A stretch of 64,000 nucleotides of DNA from Macrotis lagotis (taxonomy: Eukaryota; Chordata; Mammalia; Peramelemorphia; Peramelidae). Every line of letters starts with the position of its first letter. The first letter of the stretch is position 1. Both the position numbers and the translations under genes were made by a program. Below the pieces are notes generated by a model. The model had not been told where the DNA came from. It searched no databases and worked only from the letters and a program-made list of their open reading frames with translations. Location: assembly GCF_037893015.1 (NCBI RefSeq), contig NC_133658.1, positions 258,271,856-258,335,855 on the forward strand. Reading direction: 5' to 3'. Positions 1-15,194 of the stretch are shown in pieces.

Positions 1-97
1 AGGTAATGCTGAGTCAAAGGGTATGCACATATTTATTGCCCTTTGGTCATAATTCCAAATTGCTTTCCAGAAAGGTTAAACCAATTCACAGCTTTTT
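1..97 (-). mobile_element. L1 ORF2 3' fragment
   Basis: The first ~97 bases match, on the minus strand, the ORF2 C-terminal stretch seen in the other L1 copies here (compare 820-885 and 48,030-48,090): a CCCTTTGGTCATAATTCC-like segment followed by the TTGCTTTCCAGAAAGGTT-like segment. It stops at a T-rich stretch (98-112) where the next minus-strand L1 appears to begin. It is either the continuation of an L1 outside the window or a short relic. Confidence 0.7.
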
Positions 98-479
98 GTT
101 TTTTTCTTACTACATGCAATGGTAAGTTTTTATCAATCATAGTTTTTTGCAAAGTTATGAGTTTTACATTTTTTCTCCCTCCCTCCCTCCCCTTCCACCT
201 CCCTCAACAAAATACAGTCTGATATGGGCTATACATTTATAGCAATGCTAAACATAGATCCATAATGATCATATTGTGAGAGAAAAATCAAATCCAAACA
301 AAAGAAAGAAAATATTAGAGTAAAAAAGAAAGACATAATACAGAAGACATATTTTAAAAATTGAGGATAATAAGATTTGGTCTTCATTTTTAACTCCACA
401 GTTCTTTCTCTGGATATGGATGTTATTTGCCATCATTAAGTCTTTTAAAATTGTCTTTGATTGTTGTACTACTGCAATG

Positions 480-1915
480 AACAAGTCCATCATAGTTGAT
501 CATCATCCCCTGTTATTGGCAGTGTTTATAATGTTCTTCTTGGTTTGTTCATTTCACTCTGTATTGATCCATGCAAGCCTTTCTAGGCTTTTCTGAAATG
601 CTTTCCCCCATGATTTCTTATAGAACAATAGAGTTCCATCACATGCATATATCAAAATTTGTTCAGCCATTCTCCAGTTGGTGGGCATCCCCTCAATTTC
701 CAATTCTTTGCTATTACAAAAAAAACTGTTATGAATATTTTTGTATGTAAAATTTTCAGCCTTTTTATAATCTCTTCAGGATATAGACCCAGTAGTGGAA
801 TTGCTGGATCAAAAGGCATGAAACATTTTTATTGTTCTTTGGGCATAATTCAAAATTGCTCACCAGAAAGGTTGGATCAGTTCGCAACTCCAACAACAAT
901 GCATTAGAAACTCATTTTTTTCCCACATACCCTTTAACATTGATGATGTTCCTTTCTACTCATGTTGGCCTTACAGATGCTGTGATTTACATTTTTCTAA
1001 TTAATAATGATTTAGAGTAATTTTTCATGACTATAGATAGCTTAGATTTATTCATCTGAGAATTACATTTCCATATTCTTTGATCATTTTTCAATTGAAA
1101 AATGACTAGTTTTTGTTATTTTTTTATAAATTTGACTCAGTTCTCTTAGAAATGAGTCCTTTGTGCAAAGACATTTTAATTTAATGTAGTCAAAATTATT
1201 CAGTTTTCTTTTTATAATATTTTCCATCTTTTCTTTGGTCATAAACTGCTCCCCTTTCCATAGATATGTCAGGTATTCCTTGTTCTCCTAATTGACTTAT
1301 GATATTGCCCATATATAAATCCTATACCTGTTTGGATCTTACCTTGATAAAGATGCCTGCTATACTATCTTCCAGGCTTCCTAGCAGTTTTTATCAGAGT
1401 GAGTTCTTATCCCAGAAGCTGCAGTTTGGGGGTTTATCAAACAATAGGCTACTATAGTCATTTGCTGTTGCTTTTTCTTTGACAGCTAATCTATTCCAAT
1501 GATCCACCATTCTATTTCTTAACTAGGATAAAGTTTTGAAGACTGTTGATTTATAATATAATTTTAGATTTAGCATGACTAGATTGCCTTCCTTTGCTTT
1601 TTTTAAATGCCTTGATATTCTTTCCTTTTTGTTTCTTCATAAGAATTTAACTACTATTTTTTCTAGTTCACCTAGCAATTTTTAGGAACTTTGGTATGGC
1701 ACTGAATAAGTAACTTAATTTAGGCAAAATTGCCATTTTTATTACATCAGTTTAACCTACCCATGAGCAATTGACATTTGCTCAATTATTTGGATTACAG
1801 TTGTTTTCATAGTTTTTGAGTCTGCCTTGGCTGCTAGATTCCCAAGTATTTTATGTTGTCTACAGTTATTTTAAATGAGATTTCTCTTTCTATATCTTGC
1901 TGCCATATTTTGTTT

Positions 1916-1977
<62 letters not shown>

Positions 1978-4180
1978 AATGCTGAGGATCTATGTGGGTA
2001 CTTTTTTCCTGTGACTTTACTAAAGTTGCTAATTATTTCTAAGAGTTTTTCAGATGGTTGTCTTGGGTACTCTAGGTATACCATTATATCATCTGCAAAG
2101 AGTGAGGGTTTTATTTCTTCATTGCTGATTCTAATCCCTTCAATTTATTTTTCTTCTCTTATTGCTAAAGCTAACATTTATAATACAATATTGAATAATA
2201 ATGGTCATAATGGGCATCCTTGTTTCACCTCTGATCTTATGCTTCAAAGGTTTCTAGCTTGTCCCATTACATATTATTCTTGTTGATGGTTTTAGATAGA
2301 TACTGTTTATCATTTCACGGAACATTCCATTTATTCCTATGTTTTCTAGTGATTTAAATAGGAAAGGATGTTGTCTTTCATTGAAAACTTTCTTAGCATC
2401 TATTGATATAATCATAAGATTTCTATGAGGTTTGTTCTTGATATAGTCAATTATAGTTTTCCAAATATTGAACCAATCCAGCATCTCCGGTATAAATCCC
2501 ACTTGATTGTGGTGTATTATCCTAGTGATAATCTTCTGTAATCAGTTTTTTAATATTCTATTTAAAATTTTTGCATCCATATTCATTAGGGAAATTGAAA
2601 TATACTTTTCTGTCTCTGTTTGACTCTTCATAGTTTAGGTATCAGCACCATATTGGTATCATAGAAGGAATCTGGCAGAACTCCTTCTTCACCTATTTTT
2701 TTCAAATAGTTTATATAGAATTGGAACTAATTGCTCCTTGGATGTTTCGTAGAATTCACTTGTGAATCCATTTGGCCCTGGAGATTTTTTCTTAGGCAGT
2801 TCAATGACAGTTTGTTCAATTTCTTTTTGTGAGATGGAGCTATTCAAATATTTAATTTCCTCTTTTTTAATCTGGGCAGTTAAAATTTTATTGAACATTC
2901 ATTTCACTTAGATTATCAAATTTATTGGAAGACAGTTGGACAAAATAGTGTGGATTATTATTTCCTCATTAATGATGAATTCTCATTTTTTTCATTTTTG
3001 ATACTGGTAAATTTGATTTTCTTCTTTTTAAAAATCAAATTAACCAAAGGCTTATATGTTTTACTTTTTTATTTTCATAAAACCTATGCTTGGTTTTATT
3101 TATTAGTTCAACAGTTTTACTACTTTTGATTTTATTAATTTTATTTTTAAAATTAATTAAAATTAATTTTATTAATTTAATTTTCAGCTTTTATAATTTG
3201 TACTTAATGAGGGATTTTAAATTTTCTTCTTTCTTTAATTTTTTAGTTACATCAGTCATTGATCTTTTCATTCTCTATTTTAATCAAGTAAGCTTTTATA
3301 GATATATTATTTACTCTACTTACTGCTTTTGCTGTATCATAGAAGTTTGGATATATCGTCTCATTATTGTCATTGTCTTGACATTATTAATTCTTTCAAT
3401 GACTTAATGTTTGATTCACCCATTCTTTAAAATTAGGTTATTTAGTTTCCAATTAGTTTTAGGCATATTTCTCCATGACCCTTTATTGCATGTGATTTTT
3501 ATTGCATCAGGATCTGAAAAAGATTTAATCAATATTTCTGCATTTTTACATTTGATTAGGAGGGTTTTATGCTCTAAAGTTTTTGTCAGTTTTGTGTACC
3601 ACAAAACAGGTATATTCCTTTTCATCTCCATTCAATTTTTCTCCAGAGATCTGTCATATCTAAATTTCTAACCTTCTATTCACTTCCTTATCTTTCTTCT
3701 TGTTTAGTTTATGGTTAAACATACATATATATGTATCTAACTCTGAAAGAATGAGGTGGAAGTCCCCCCTACCAGTAGAGTTTCCTTGTCTGTTTTCTTG
3801 GAACTCATTCAGTTTCTTCTCTAAGAATTTAGATGCTATACTTCTTAGTGTATACATGCTTAGGATTAAAATTACTTCATTGTCTATGGCATCTTTTAGG
3901 TGGATGTAGTTTCCTTCCTTATCCCTTTTAATGAGATTTGTTTTTGCAGTTGCTTTGCATTAGATAAAGATTGCTATCCCTGCTTTTTGCACTTCAGCTG
4001 AAGCATAAAATATTATGCTCCAGTCTTTTACCTTTACTCTGTGTGTATCTCTTTGTTTCAAATGTGATTCTTGAAAGCAGCATACTGTAGGATTTGGGTT
4101 TTTAATCCACTCAAGCTATCCACTTCTGTTTTATGGAAGAGTTCATTCATTTCATATTCACAGTTATAATTGCTAACTCT
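480..4180 (-). pseudogene. L1 ORF2 remnant (endonuclease-reverse transcriptase)
   Basis: Functional ORF2 combines an APE-type endonuclease, a reverse transcriptase and a C-terminal Cys-rich segment for target-primed reverse transcription. The endonuclease portion lies at about 3,400-4,180. The start of the RT domain is readable at 2,689-2,898 with the L1-typical motif [15 protein letters not shown], and mid-RT at 2,254-2,502 includes the DYIKNK segment and the IDAKKVFN block. Many stops and frameshifts separate these blocks, and a microsatellite (1,915-1,975) interrupts the post-RT region. It is non-functional. Confidence 0.85.
1915..1975. repeat. (TA)n(TG)n microsatellite inside L1 ORF2
   Basis: A TA-dinucleotide run passes into about 21 TG units. 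It lies in the post-RT part of a minus-strand L1 ORF2, where the intact copy near 34,885 carries a short TCATATATAGAAA stretch, so the array probably grew from that seed. Open frames across it (Val-Cys and Thr-His repeats) are artefacts. Confidence 0.95.
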
Positions 4181-4610
4181 TCATTATCTACCATGATATT
4201 TCCCCTTCATTTGAATTTTCCCCTTCCTTACAGTGTTTTATTTCTGAATACTACCTCTATCAATGTTTTCCCCCTTCTATCCACCATTTCCCCTTTTCTT
4301 TTCCTTTTCCCTTTGCTCCCTTCTTCCTATTCTCCCTTCTATAAGTCCCCTCCTTACCTCCCCCCTAATATTTGAGAGGTAAGATAAATTTCTAAACTCA
4401 ACTGACTATGAATGTTAATTTCTGTTTGAGTCAAATCCAGTGAAAGTTAGATTCAGGTGGTTCACACCTTCTCCCTTCTTTCCTTCCATTGCAATAGGTT
4501 CTATGCACCTCATCATGTAATATAAATTACCATGTAATATAATATTACCCATGTAATGTAATTCTATTCTTCCCATCTCTTTACAATCCATACCTTTTTA
4601 ATGTCCTTTT

Positions 4611-4757
4611 TTTAGGTTTTTGTAAGGCAAATGGGGTTAAGTGGCTTGCCCAAGGCCACATAGCTAGGTAATTATTAAGTGTCTGAGACTGGATTTGAAT
4701 TCAGGTACTCCTGACTCCAAGGCCAGCGCTTTATCCACTATGCCACCTAGCCGCCCC
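4611..4757 (-). mobile_element. tRNA-derived SINE (WSINE1/WALLSI-like)
   Basis: This is a complete SINE on the minus strand: the 3' tail (TTTTTTTAGGTTTTTGTAAG) is at the left and the tRNA-like head (CACCTAGCCGCCCC) at the right. It is bounded by a near-perfect TSD, TTAATGTCCTTTTT (4,598-4,611 and 4,758-4,771), within the inter-ORF spacer of the L1. The TSD and A-tail indicate mobilisation by L1 machinery. Confidence 0.93.
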
Positions 4758-5049
4758 TTAATGTCCTTTTTAAAAGTATTTTTTAATGTTTAAAAAGATC
4801 ATTCCATCAAAGTCATGAATGTCCACCTTCAGTTTAAGAATATTCCCTTCTAAATGAGTTACAAGTCTCAAGAATTATGAGAATCTTTCTCCCAGGTAGT
4901 GATGTAACCAGTTTAATTTTATTGAATAGTAGCCTTTTTTTTTGCTTTTCCCTTTTTCCCTGATACTTTTTTAAGTATCTCTTGAATCTTCTGTTTGAAG
5001 ATCATATTTTCTTTTCAACATCAGGAAAATTGAAAAGCCATCTACTTTG

Positions 5050-5900
5050 TTAAATGTCCATCTCTTTCCTTGAAAGAGAAGGCTTAGTTTTGCACAGTAG
5101 TTGATTCTTATTGTTATCCAATCCCTTGCTCTCTGGAATATCATATTCCAGGCCCTTCAGTCTTTTAATGTTGATGCAGCCAGGTCCTACATAATCTTGT
5201 TTGTGACTCCTTGAAATTTGAATTGATTCTTTCTGGCCATTTGCAGGATTTTCTCCTTGATCTGATAATTTTGAATTTTCGGCACAATATACCTTGGGTG
5301 TTTTCATTTTGGGATCCTATTTGGGAGGTGGTCAATGGTTTTGTCCAAAGACTATTTTGCCCTCTGGTTCTAGAATAACAGGACAGTTCTTAATTTTGCC
5401 CTAAAGAATGGGGTTCAGGCTCTCTCTCTCTCTCTCAAAATTTTCAAGTAGTCTTATGATCCTTAAATTGTGTCTCCTGTATCTGTTTCCAACAAAGTAC
5501 TTTACATTTTCTTCTATTTTTTCTTATTTTTCATCTAGCAGATTATTATTATTTCATGAAATCATTAGCTTCCACTAGTCCCAAATTATGTTGTATGGTG
5601 GCATTTTCTCCATTTAGCTTTTGCATCTTCTTTTCCATTTGGTCAATTCTATTTTTAAAGGAATTCTTATCTTTTTCCATTTATCCAATTGTGTTTTTGA
5701 TGGATTATTTCCTCTTTGACTTTCTCCAATTGTGTATGTAAGGATTTATTTTCTTCTGTCATATTTTGTTGTAAGATTTTAATTTTCTCTTGCATGGTAT
5801 TAAATTTTTCTTGTATTTCTTTTTGAAATTTTACCATTTGATTTTTAAATTCCTTTCTGATCTCTTCTAAGAAGTCTTTCAGGGCTGGAGATCAATTCAT
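5050..5900 (-). pseudogene. L1 ORF1 remnant
   Basis: ORF1 encodes the coiled-coil/RRM/CTD RNA chaperone of the L1 ribonucleoprotein. The C-terminal domain is readable at 5,050-5,307 (QDYVGPGCINIKRLKGLEYD, ending KEMDI before TAA). The same ending recurs at the ORF1 stop of the copies at 23,427 and 56,754, which supports the frame. The expected start codon is the reverse of CAT at 5,898-5,900. The remnant is shorter than the other copies (~850 vs ~1,060 bp), implying an internal loss in the coiled-coil part. Confidence 0.8.
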
Positions 5901-6490
5901 AATCTACTCTGAAGCTTCACATATAGTGTTCCTACTACATGTGCCTGGGACTTAATCTGATGAGGCAACCCAGAGCTGGGTTAGACCACCAGAGCTAGAA
6001 ACTCCAGAGGTTTCCCATGCATAGCCAGAACTAGGGAAGTCCACTACCCACACCCAGGCCTTTGAGAAATGTGTGAACACCTTGGGTTGTTTCTGAGTTT
6101 GTACTGGGTCCTCCTACAGGAATGATGGGGTCTCCTCTGGGAATGTCATGAACTAACAATTCAAGCCTGTCCAGACCAACCATGCTGACCAAATGGTTTT
6201 CTTGGGCATCTGTACTGGAGCTCCCCTGGTCCTCATGCTGGAGCTCCTCTGGTCCACCCGCCATGCACACTTCAAAGGCTCTCTCAATCCCATTGCTGAG
6301 TTTCTCAGGATAGTCTCCCATCTCACCCTGCCACCATTGTTCCAGGTCTCTGCTTTCTGCACTGGGCATGTCCAGGCTTCCTCTGTGACATACCTTGCTA
6401 GAAGATGTTCCCCTCTGTTTTCTTGTGGATTCTGTTGTTTCAAAATCTGTTAAGACCCCATCTTGACCAGATGTTCTGACATCCAGCTTT
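5901..6490 (-). promoter_or_regulatory. L1 5' UTR remnant
   Basis: This is a GC-richer stretch upstream of ORF1 on the minus strand. It corresponds in position and composition to the 5' UTRs at 6,506-7,263 and 57,671-58,545. L1 5' UTRs hold an internal Pol II promoter, but no specific binding sites could be assigned here. A 112-codon open frame across it has no visible protein family. Confidence 0.6.
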
Positions 6491-6491
6491 T

Positions 6492-6505
6492 AAAATGAAA
6501 AGCAA
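6492..6505. repeat. Left target-site duplication of L1
   Basis: AAAATGAAAAGCAA, repeated identically at 12,642-12,655. It brackets the 6.1-kb plus-strand L1 exactly. Confidence 0.93.
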
Positions 6506-7263
6506 AGAGACTTCCAGCCAAGATGGCAGAGAGAAGACAGACACTGTGATAGTGCTCTCTCTTTCCCCCTCAGAAATAACATGAGAGAAACCTCTTAATA
6601 GAAATTTGATCAACAAAACCTAGAAAGGGAAGCTAGGAGAAGATCACCTACCAAGAAGGTCTGTCTCAGGGGACCCTGGGTTAACCAGGAGATGAAAGCA
6701 AAGGATCAGCACTGGGGATGGCAGCTGGGGGAGGCCAGAGGGTCAGCCTCAGCAGTGGAGACTTTGGTGAGTGGCAGGTATAAGATTCAGCTTTAGCTGC
6801 AGAGTCTTTGGCCAAGGGGAGAAGAGCTACAGGAGGGTGAGTTCCAGCAGAGTCTGGATAACAACAAGCTGGGCCAGGGACTTGAGCTCCATAGTTTTGG
6901 CAGAGCCCTTTGCCTAGAAGAAACAATAAATAACCCCCAACCACACCCACTCAGGGCTTCAGAGCTCACTCAAGAGAAAGAGATTAACTCTCTTCCCCAG
7001 GGCCCAGTCCAGTTTTCAAAGTCAACTCAGACCCTGCTGCTGAGAACCTCACTCCAGAAAAAGCAGCCAGCACCCCCTCACTGTCTGACCCTTGGAATTA
7101 TTGAACCAAGTGAAGAAATCCTCTAGGATCCTCAAAAGTAAACCTCTGAGAGCAAGCTCCCCCCATCCCAACACAAGATGGAAAAAAAAACAAGAGAAAT
7201 ACTTAGAAATAATTAGAAGAGAAAGATCCTAGCTCAGAGAGATCTAGCACTGCTGAGTACAAT
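6506..7263 (+). promoter_or_regulatory. L1 5' UTR
   Basis: This ~760-bp segment lies between the L1 5' terminus and the ORF1 ATG. It is moderately GC-rich compared with the AT-rich surroundings and is homologous to 39,236-39,974. It would carry the internal L1 promoter. No individual factor site is claimed. Confidence 0.75.
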
Positions 7264-8337
7264 ATGAATTGGTCTTCAGCCCAGAAAGACATCCTTGAAC
7301 AAATCAGTACGGAGTTTAAAAATCAATTGGAAAAAATTGGGAAAAGAAACTCTAGAGAAAATTAACAGGTTGCAAGAGAAAATTAACATCTTGCAACAAG
7401 AAAACAAATGCTTGGAAAAACAGGGGTGGCTAGGTGGTGCAATGGATAGACCACAGGCCCTGAAGTCAGGAGGACCTGAGTTCAAATCTGGCCTCTGACA
7501 TTTAATAATTACCTAACTGTGTGGCCTTGGGCAAGCTACTTAACCCAATTTACCTTGCAAAAACCTAAAAAAACCCAAACAATTGGACAAATACAAAATG
7601 AGAATAACTTTCTCAGATCTTCAACAGGCCAAATGCAAAAAGAAAATGATTCTCTCAAATATTCAAATGGACAAATGCAAAAAGGAAATGTTTCTCTCAA
7701 AACTACATTTGGGCAAATAGAAAATTACTTCAAAAATAGAATGGACCAACTGGAAAAAAGTTGCAAAAGATAAAGGAAGAAAAATCTTCACCTCTAAAAA
7801 AAAGACTGGAAGTGATGGAACTAATGACTTTATGAGACAACAAGATTGTGTTAAACAAAACCAAAAGATCAAAAAAAAATAGAAAAAATGTAAAATACCT
7901 CATCAGTAAAACCACTGACCTTGAGAATGGATCAAGAAGGGAGAATCTGAGAATTATTGGACTTAATATTACAGGATTTAATGATGGAAAATTGCCCTGA
8001 TATCACTGAACCAGATTGCAAAATAGTAATTGAAAGAATACATCAATCCCCTCTGGAAAGAGATCCTAAAATGAAAACACCAAGGAATGTTGTGGTCAAA
8101 TTCTAGGAGTATCAGATAAAAGAAAAAATCCTTCAAGCAGCCAGAAATAAAAAAAAATAATTTAATATGGTATGGAGCCACAGTAAGAATTACACAGGAT
8201 CTGGCCACAGCGACATTAAGGGACTGAAGCGCCTGGAATGAGATATTCTGAAGAGCAAGGGAACTTGGAATGCTGCCAAGAATCCACTACCTGGCAAAGC
8301 TGAGCCTGCTTTTCCAGGGGAAAAGATGAACATTTAA
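7264..8337 (+). pseudogene. L1 ORF1 remnant with SINE insertion
   Basis: The start ATG (7,264-7,266) opens with a sequence reading MNWSSAQKDILEQIS. The next ~500 bp are rich in Lys, Glu, Gln and Asn (a coiled coil with repeated 'NGQMQKEN'-like units at 7,600-7,720). The C-terminal RNA-binding part ends GEKMNI followed by TAA at 8,335-8,337. A SINE (7,423-7,574) and several frameshifts break it. Immediately after the stop, a ~23-bp segment containing GATGAACATTTAATGAAATG is tandemly duplicated. Confidence 0.85.
7423..7574 (+). mobile_element. tRNA-derived SINE in L1 ORF1
   Basis: A head GGGGTGGCTAGGTGGTGC, an internal TTCAAATCTGGCCTC box-B-like segment, and a tail ACCTTGCAAAAACCTAAAAA. It interrupts the ORF1 coiled coil, which resumes with CAATTGGACAAATAC as in the uninterrupted copy near 40,300. 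Confidence 0.93.
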
Positions 8338-9050
8338 TGAAATGGAAGATGAACATTTAATGAAATGGGAGACTTCCAAGATTTCATAATGGAAAGACTA
8401 GAGCTAAATAGAAAATGTGGGCATCAAACAGGAGGCTCAAGAGACACATGAAAAGGTTAAAAAAACCCTGCTATACAATAAGATGAAACTGGCTATATAC
8501 CCACTTGGGAGAAAGAGTTTCATAACTCTTGAGAATTGCAACTCTATTAGAGAGAATATACATAGCCAAAAGTGATAGCTATGTGACTCAGATAGAATGA
8601 TTTAAGAACAATACTTCCTTAAAAAGGGGGCAGAAAGGAGAAAGGAAGCTGGATCAAGACTTAATGGGGTAAATCTCATTACATCAAGAGGTACAAAAGA
8701 CCTATCATAATTGAGGGAAGGCACAGAAGAGGAGAGAACCACCTGAATCTTCATCTCATCAAACTTGGCTTAAACTTAATTTAGACACACTTAATCAAAT
8801 TAAGAAACTTATCTTACCTTTCAAGCATTAAAAGGGGAAAAGGGGAGGGGGGACAGTGAGGGGGAGAAAAAGGGGAACTAACAGAATGAAGGGAAGGGGG
8901 GGAAGGGGAAAAAGGGGAGGGGGGGTTGATTTAAGAGGGTAAACATATTGAAGGTGGTGGTATTCAGAAACAAACCACTGGGGAATATGGATAAAGGGGG
9001 GGGGGAGGGGAAAAAACACAAACAGAAGGAAGATGGAGGGCAATAAAGAG
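8338..9050 (+). other. L1 inter-ORF polypurine spacer
   Basis: This spacer between ORF1 and ORF2 is markedly purine-rich on the plus strand (GGGGAAAAGGGGAGGGGGG-type runs at 8,835-9,015). The copies at 41,530-41,720, 22,790-22,930 and 55,900-56,100 have the same bias, so it is a family feature. The 133-codon minus-strand frame rich in Pro/Leu/Phe is a by-product of this composition. Confidence 0.8.
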
Positions 9051-12570
<3,520 letters not shown>

Positions 12571-12641
12571 TTGGGGGGGGGAGGGAAGCAAGAATGGGGG
12601 AAAAATTGTAAAACTCAAGATAAATAAAATCTTTCTTTAAA

Positions 12642-12655
12642 AAAATGAAAAGCAA
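12642..12655. repeat. Right target-site duplication of L1
   Basis: AAAATGAAAAGCAA, the perfect partner of 6,492-6,505. Confidence 0.93.
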
Positions 12656-12754
12656 GTTTTCACTTAATATGAAAGAAATATATTCATGGGAAACACATTC
12701 CAGAGAGCCCATAGAAAAGTACAGGTAGATCTCAAATGGATATTGGATTGGGTG

Positions 12755-13085
12755 TACTGTGTACAAGGACAGTCTGGAGGTATCTCCTAAGAACTTTGGA
12801 ATTGATTGTGCTACATGGTAGACACTGGCACAGGACCTCCCAACATGTTATGCCCTTATCAAAATGGATTCTGTGTTCAAGAACAAAGCAGAATTAAAGC
12901 AGCTCAAAAGAAGCATGAGATACACAAATTAAAAAGCCCAGATGTTCACTTAGCTTTTTTGTGCCCAATCTGTGATTTCAAATTGGTCTGATAAGTCACA
13001 GTCATACACATTGTCACTTTTCTCTAACATAGTTATGTCATTTTGGTCTTCAATACTGAAGGACTCAAACCAACCACCAACTCTG
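12755..13085 (+). mobile_element. 3' remnant of an old non-LTR LINE (C-terminal zinc-finger region)
   Basis: It aligns by eye with 62,610-62,935: 'TTTGGAATTGATTGTGCTAC', a CACTGGCACAGGACC-like block, 'ATCTGTGATTTCAAATTGGT' and a shared end GTCATTTTGGTCTTC. In frame it recalls the C-terminal region of non-LTR retrotransposons, ending in a Cys-x2-Cys...His finger: here LCPICDFKL keeps the two Cys, and the SHS-like segment is decayed. From memory this is a common marsupial repeat; the exact clade (L2/CR1-like) is uncertain. Confidence 0.65.
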
Positions 13086-13944
13086 TTGAGGTGACCAGGA
13101 ATAAGGGAACTGGCAGTAAGGTAGGGAGAAGAGAGTTTGAATTATGGCAGAACATCAGGAAGTGCCGTATTCTCATTAAAAGTCTTGAAAAAAAGGGTGG
13201 ATAACCAATTTGTGATCTTGCTATCATGTAGAGGCTATTTTTGAGCACTTGTGGTTTAGATTAGATGGTTGTTGTTGCCCTTTCCTCCTCTGGCAATTCT
13301 GTGATACCAGAAATGCTCAATTCTATAAGTTAGTCAAGAGGCTGTGTTTTTCAGGTATTTATAGGAATTTCTATGTTTCATACAACAATTATTGAGTGTT
13401 GCTATTGCTTTGAATTTCTATCCACTGAACAGGTTTTAAAAACATTTTCTCAGTGTTGTTAGTCATTTACAGACACTCAGGCCTATTGAGTTTCATTTAA
13501 AAGATTTTCTGTCCTCAAAACCTATAATGCTTGGCTGACTTGTCTTTGAAATTCATTTTTAGTAACTTCTCCAGCATTCTAGTTTGCCTTATATGGCCTT
13601 GGTCTTTGTGTTACATTGGTCTGGCTCAAAACTCATATTTCCATGGATCATTTGAGCTGGGCACTGGTCATTTCCTAACAACAATTTTTTTGATTTCTAG
13701 TCTATTAGATTTGGCAGTTATTATATGTAGGCATGTATATGAATAGGTGAAGAATTGTTTTCCCTTTGCTGAAAAGTGACTCTGAATGTTGAATTTCATT
13801 GAAAAGGTTCATGAAGGTAAGAGTTTTCGCCAGCTTATTGATGCAATGAGAATGAGTGACTTGAAAGCTTTATTTTAAGAAATGAGTTACTACTGATCTT
13901 TGAAATTTGCAAAGCAATATTTATTTTTCTCCAAATCAGCCAAC
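13086..13944. other. No recognisable feature
   Basis: This is AT-rich sequence. The longest open frame (13,531-13,746, hydrophobic, 71 codons) has no start context, motif or neighbour that supports a gene. I recognise no repeat family here. Confidence 0.5.
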
Positions 13945-14060
13945 TGAAGCCAGGAAAACCTGAGTTCAAACTTTGTCTCTAAAACATACTGAATCTGAGT
14001 CTAGGAGAGTTACTTAATATTTTAGTGCTCTGGGCAAGTTTCTAAGGTTCTAATTCAAAG
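13945..14060 (+). mobile_element. Highly decayed tRNA-derived SINE
   Basis: The segment CAGGAAAACCTGAGTTCAAA followed by a tract like GAGTTACTTAATATTTTAGT follows the box-B and 'aagtcacttaac' order of MIR/MAR-type CORE-SINEs. No TSD is recoverable. Confidence 0.5.
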
Positions 14061-15190
14061 AAAATACCAACTTGTATTTTTATAGAATGTTTTCTCATCT
14101 AGCAGTTCCTTGGATCAATGGAAGCACTGAGATAGTGCTTTATAAAACATTACAAACCTTTATACACTCTAAACCATATAGTCCATTATATGCAACATAA
14201 AGTAGAAAATGAAAAGACCAAATACAACCTTATGGAGGCATCTGTCATCAAAAATATTTTTAAAATCTCATTTAAATAGATTATAGAGATGTAAAGAGGA
14301 AACAAGAACCTTGTGCAAAGAAAGAAAGCAGGAAACGGATGACAAAAGTAGAAAGGAGACTGAATCAGTTAGATAAGAGATGAACCAGAAGAGAGAGCAT
14401 TGCCATGGAAACCCATGGAGGACAGATTTTTTTATTCATTTCAGTGGGAATTTTGCTATGAATAAGTGAGATAAAATATGCTAGGGCTCAAATTACTGTT
14501 AATGCCATGGGGTCTCCCCAAAAGATATGATATTGAAACAAGTTCAATAACATCTTTTCATCATTGTAATACCTTCTTCCAGGACTCCTAAAAATTTTCT
14601 TACTTTCTTCAATATTCCTAATGCACAGTGAAGGAATCTTTACCTTTTACCATTTCATACTTGAACTAGTATATTTATTTGTGCACCAGTATCTGTTTCT
14701 CTCCATCACAATATCGTTCCTCAAACTTCAATTTACATATTGATATGCCATTAAACACTCTTAACTTCCCAGGTTTTCAGATTACTCACTTACCAAGATC
14801 TATTCTTCTACTTCATTTTGATAATTCTACATGTTTATGTATATTCCTCTAAGTAGACTAGAAGATTGTTGGGGAAAAGGACTACATTACTTTATTTTCA
14901 AAATTTTATACCTAATACCTAACACAATTTTAATACCTTATTTTTTTCACACAAATGAGGACAGATTTTAAAAAGTGGAAAAATGTAAATTGCTAATGGG
15001 TAGGGTGAGTCAATATAATAATAAGGCCAATAAAAATGTTGTTGAATTGAATGATTAAACAAGCAAGACTTCTAAATAGAGATTTAGTGAGGAGTCTTAT
15101 ATAGTCTTTATAATATGGTACAAGGTTTGAGTTTAACCTTTGAAATGAACTATAGCAAAGCATATCAATCCTCTGAATCTACATTTCTTC
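14061..15190. other. Non-repetitive AT-rich stretch with one copy of a local direct repeat
   Basis: I see no gene. Bases 14,735-14,831 are ~88% identical to 16,456-16,551 (see findings). The rest is not recognised. Confidence 0.5.
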
Positions 15191-15194
15191 CTCT

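Larger units (their letters stand above)
98..6490 (-). mobile_element. Near-full-length L1 LINE, minus strand
   Basis: Reading the minus strand from high to low coordinates, the order is a GC-richer 5' UTR (about 6,480-5,901), ORF1 remnant (5,900-5,050), purine-rich inter-ORF spacer, ORF2 remnant (about 4,180-480) and a short 3' UTR ending in a T-rich stretch near 98-112 (the poly-A side). The pyrimidine run CCCTCCCTCCCTCCCC near 178-194 is the polypurine tract of the 3' UTR seen in reverse. The copy is inactive, with stops and frameshifts throughout, a SINE at 4,611 and a TA/TG microsatellite at 1,915. The next L1 (6,506 onward) sits directly against its 5' end, so its true 5' boundary is uncertain. 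Confidence 0.85.

Noticed and set aside
1890..2286. 129- and 64-codon frames with Val-Cys or Thr-His runs
   Set aside because: They translate the TA/TG microsatellite within a reversed L1 ORF2.
6031..6453. 112-codon minus-strand frame and overlapping frames
   Set aside because: They lie in an L1 5' UTR of higher GC content. No domain, and overlapping frames on both strands are equally long.
13531..13746. 71-codon hydrophobic frame resembling a membrane protein
   Set aside because: AT-rich DNA gives Phe/Leu/Ile-rich frames by chance. No promoter, splice or homology evidence.
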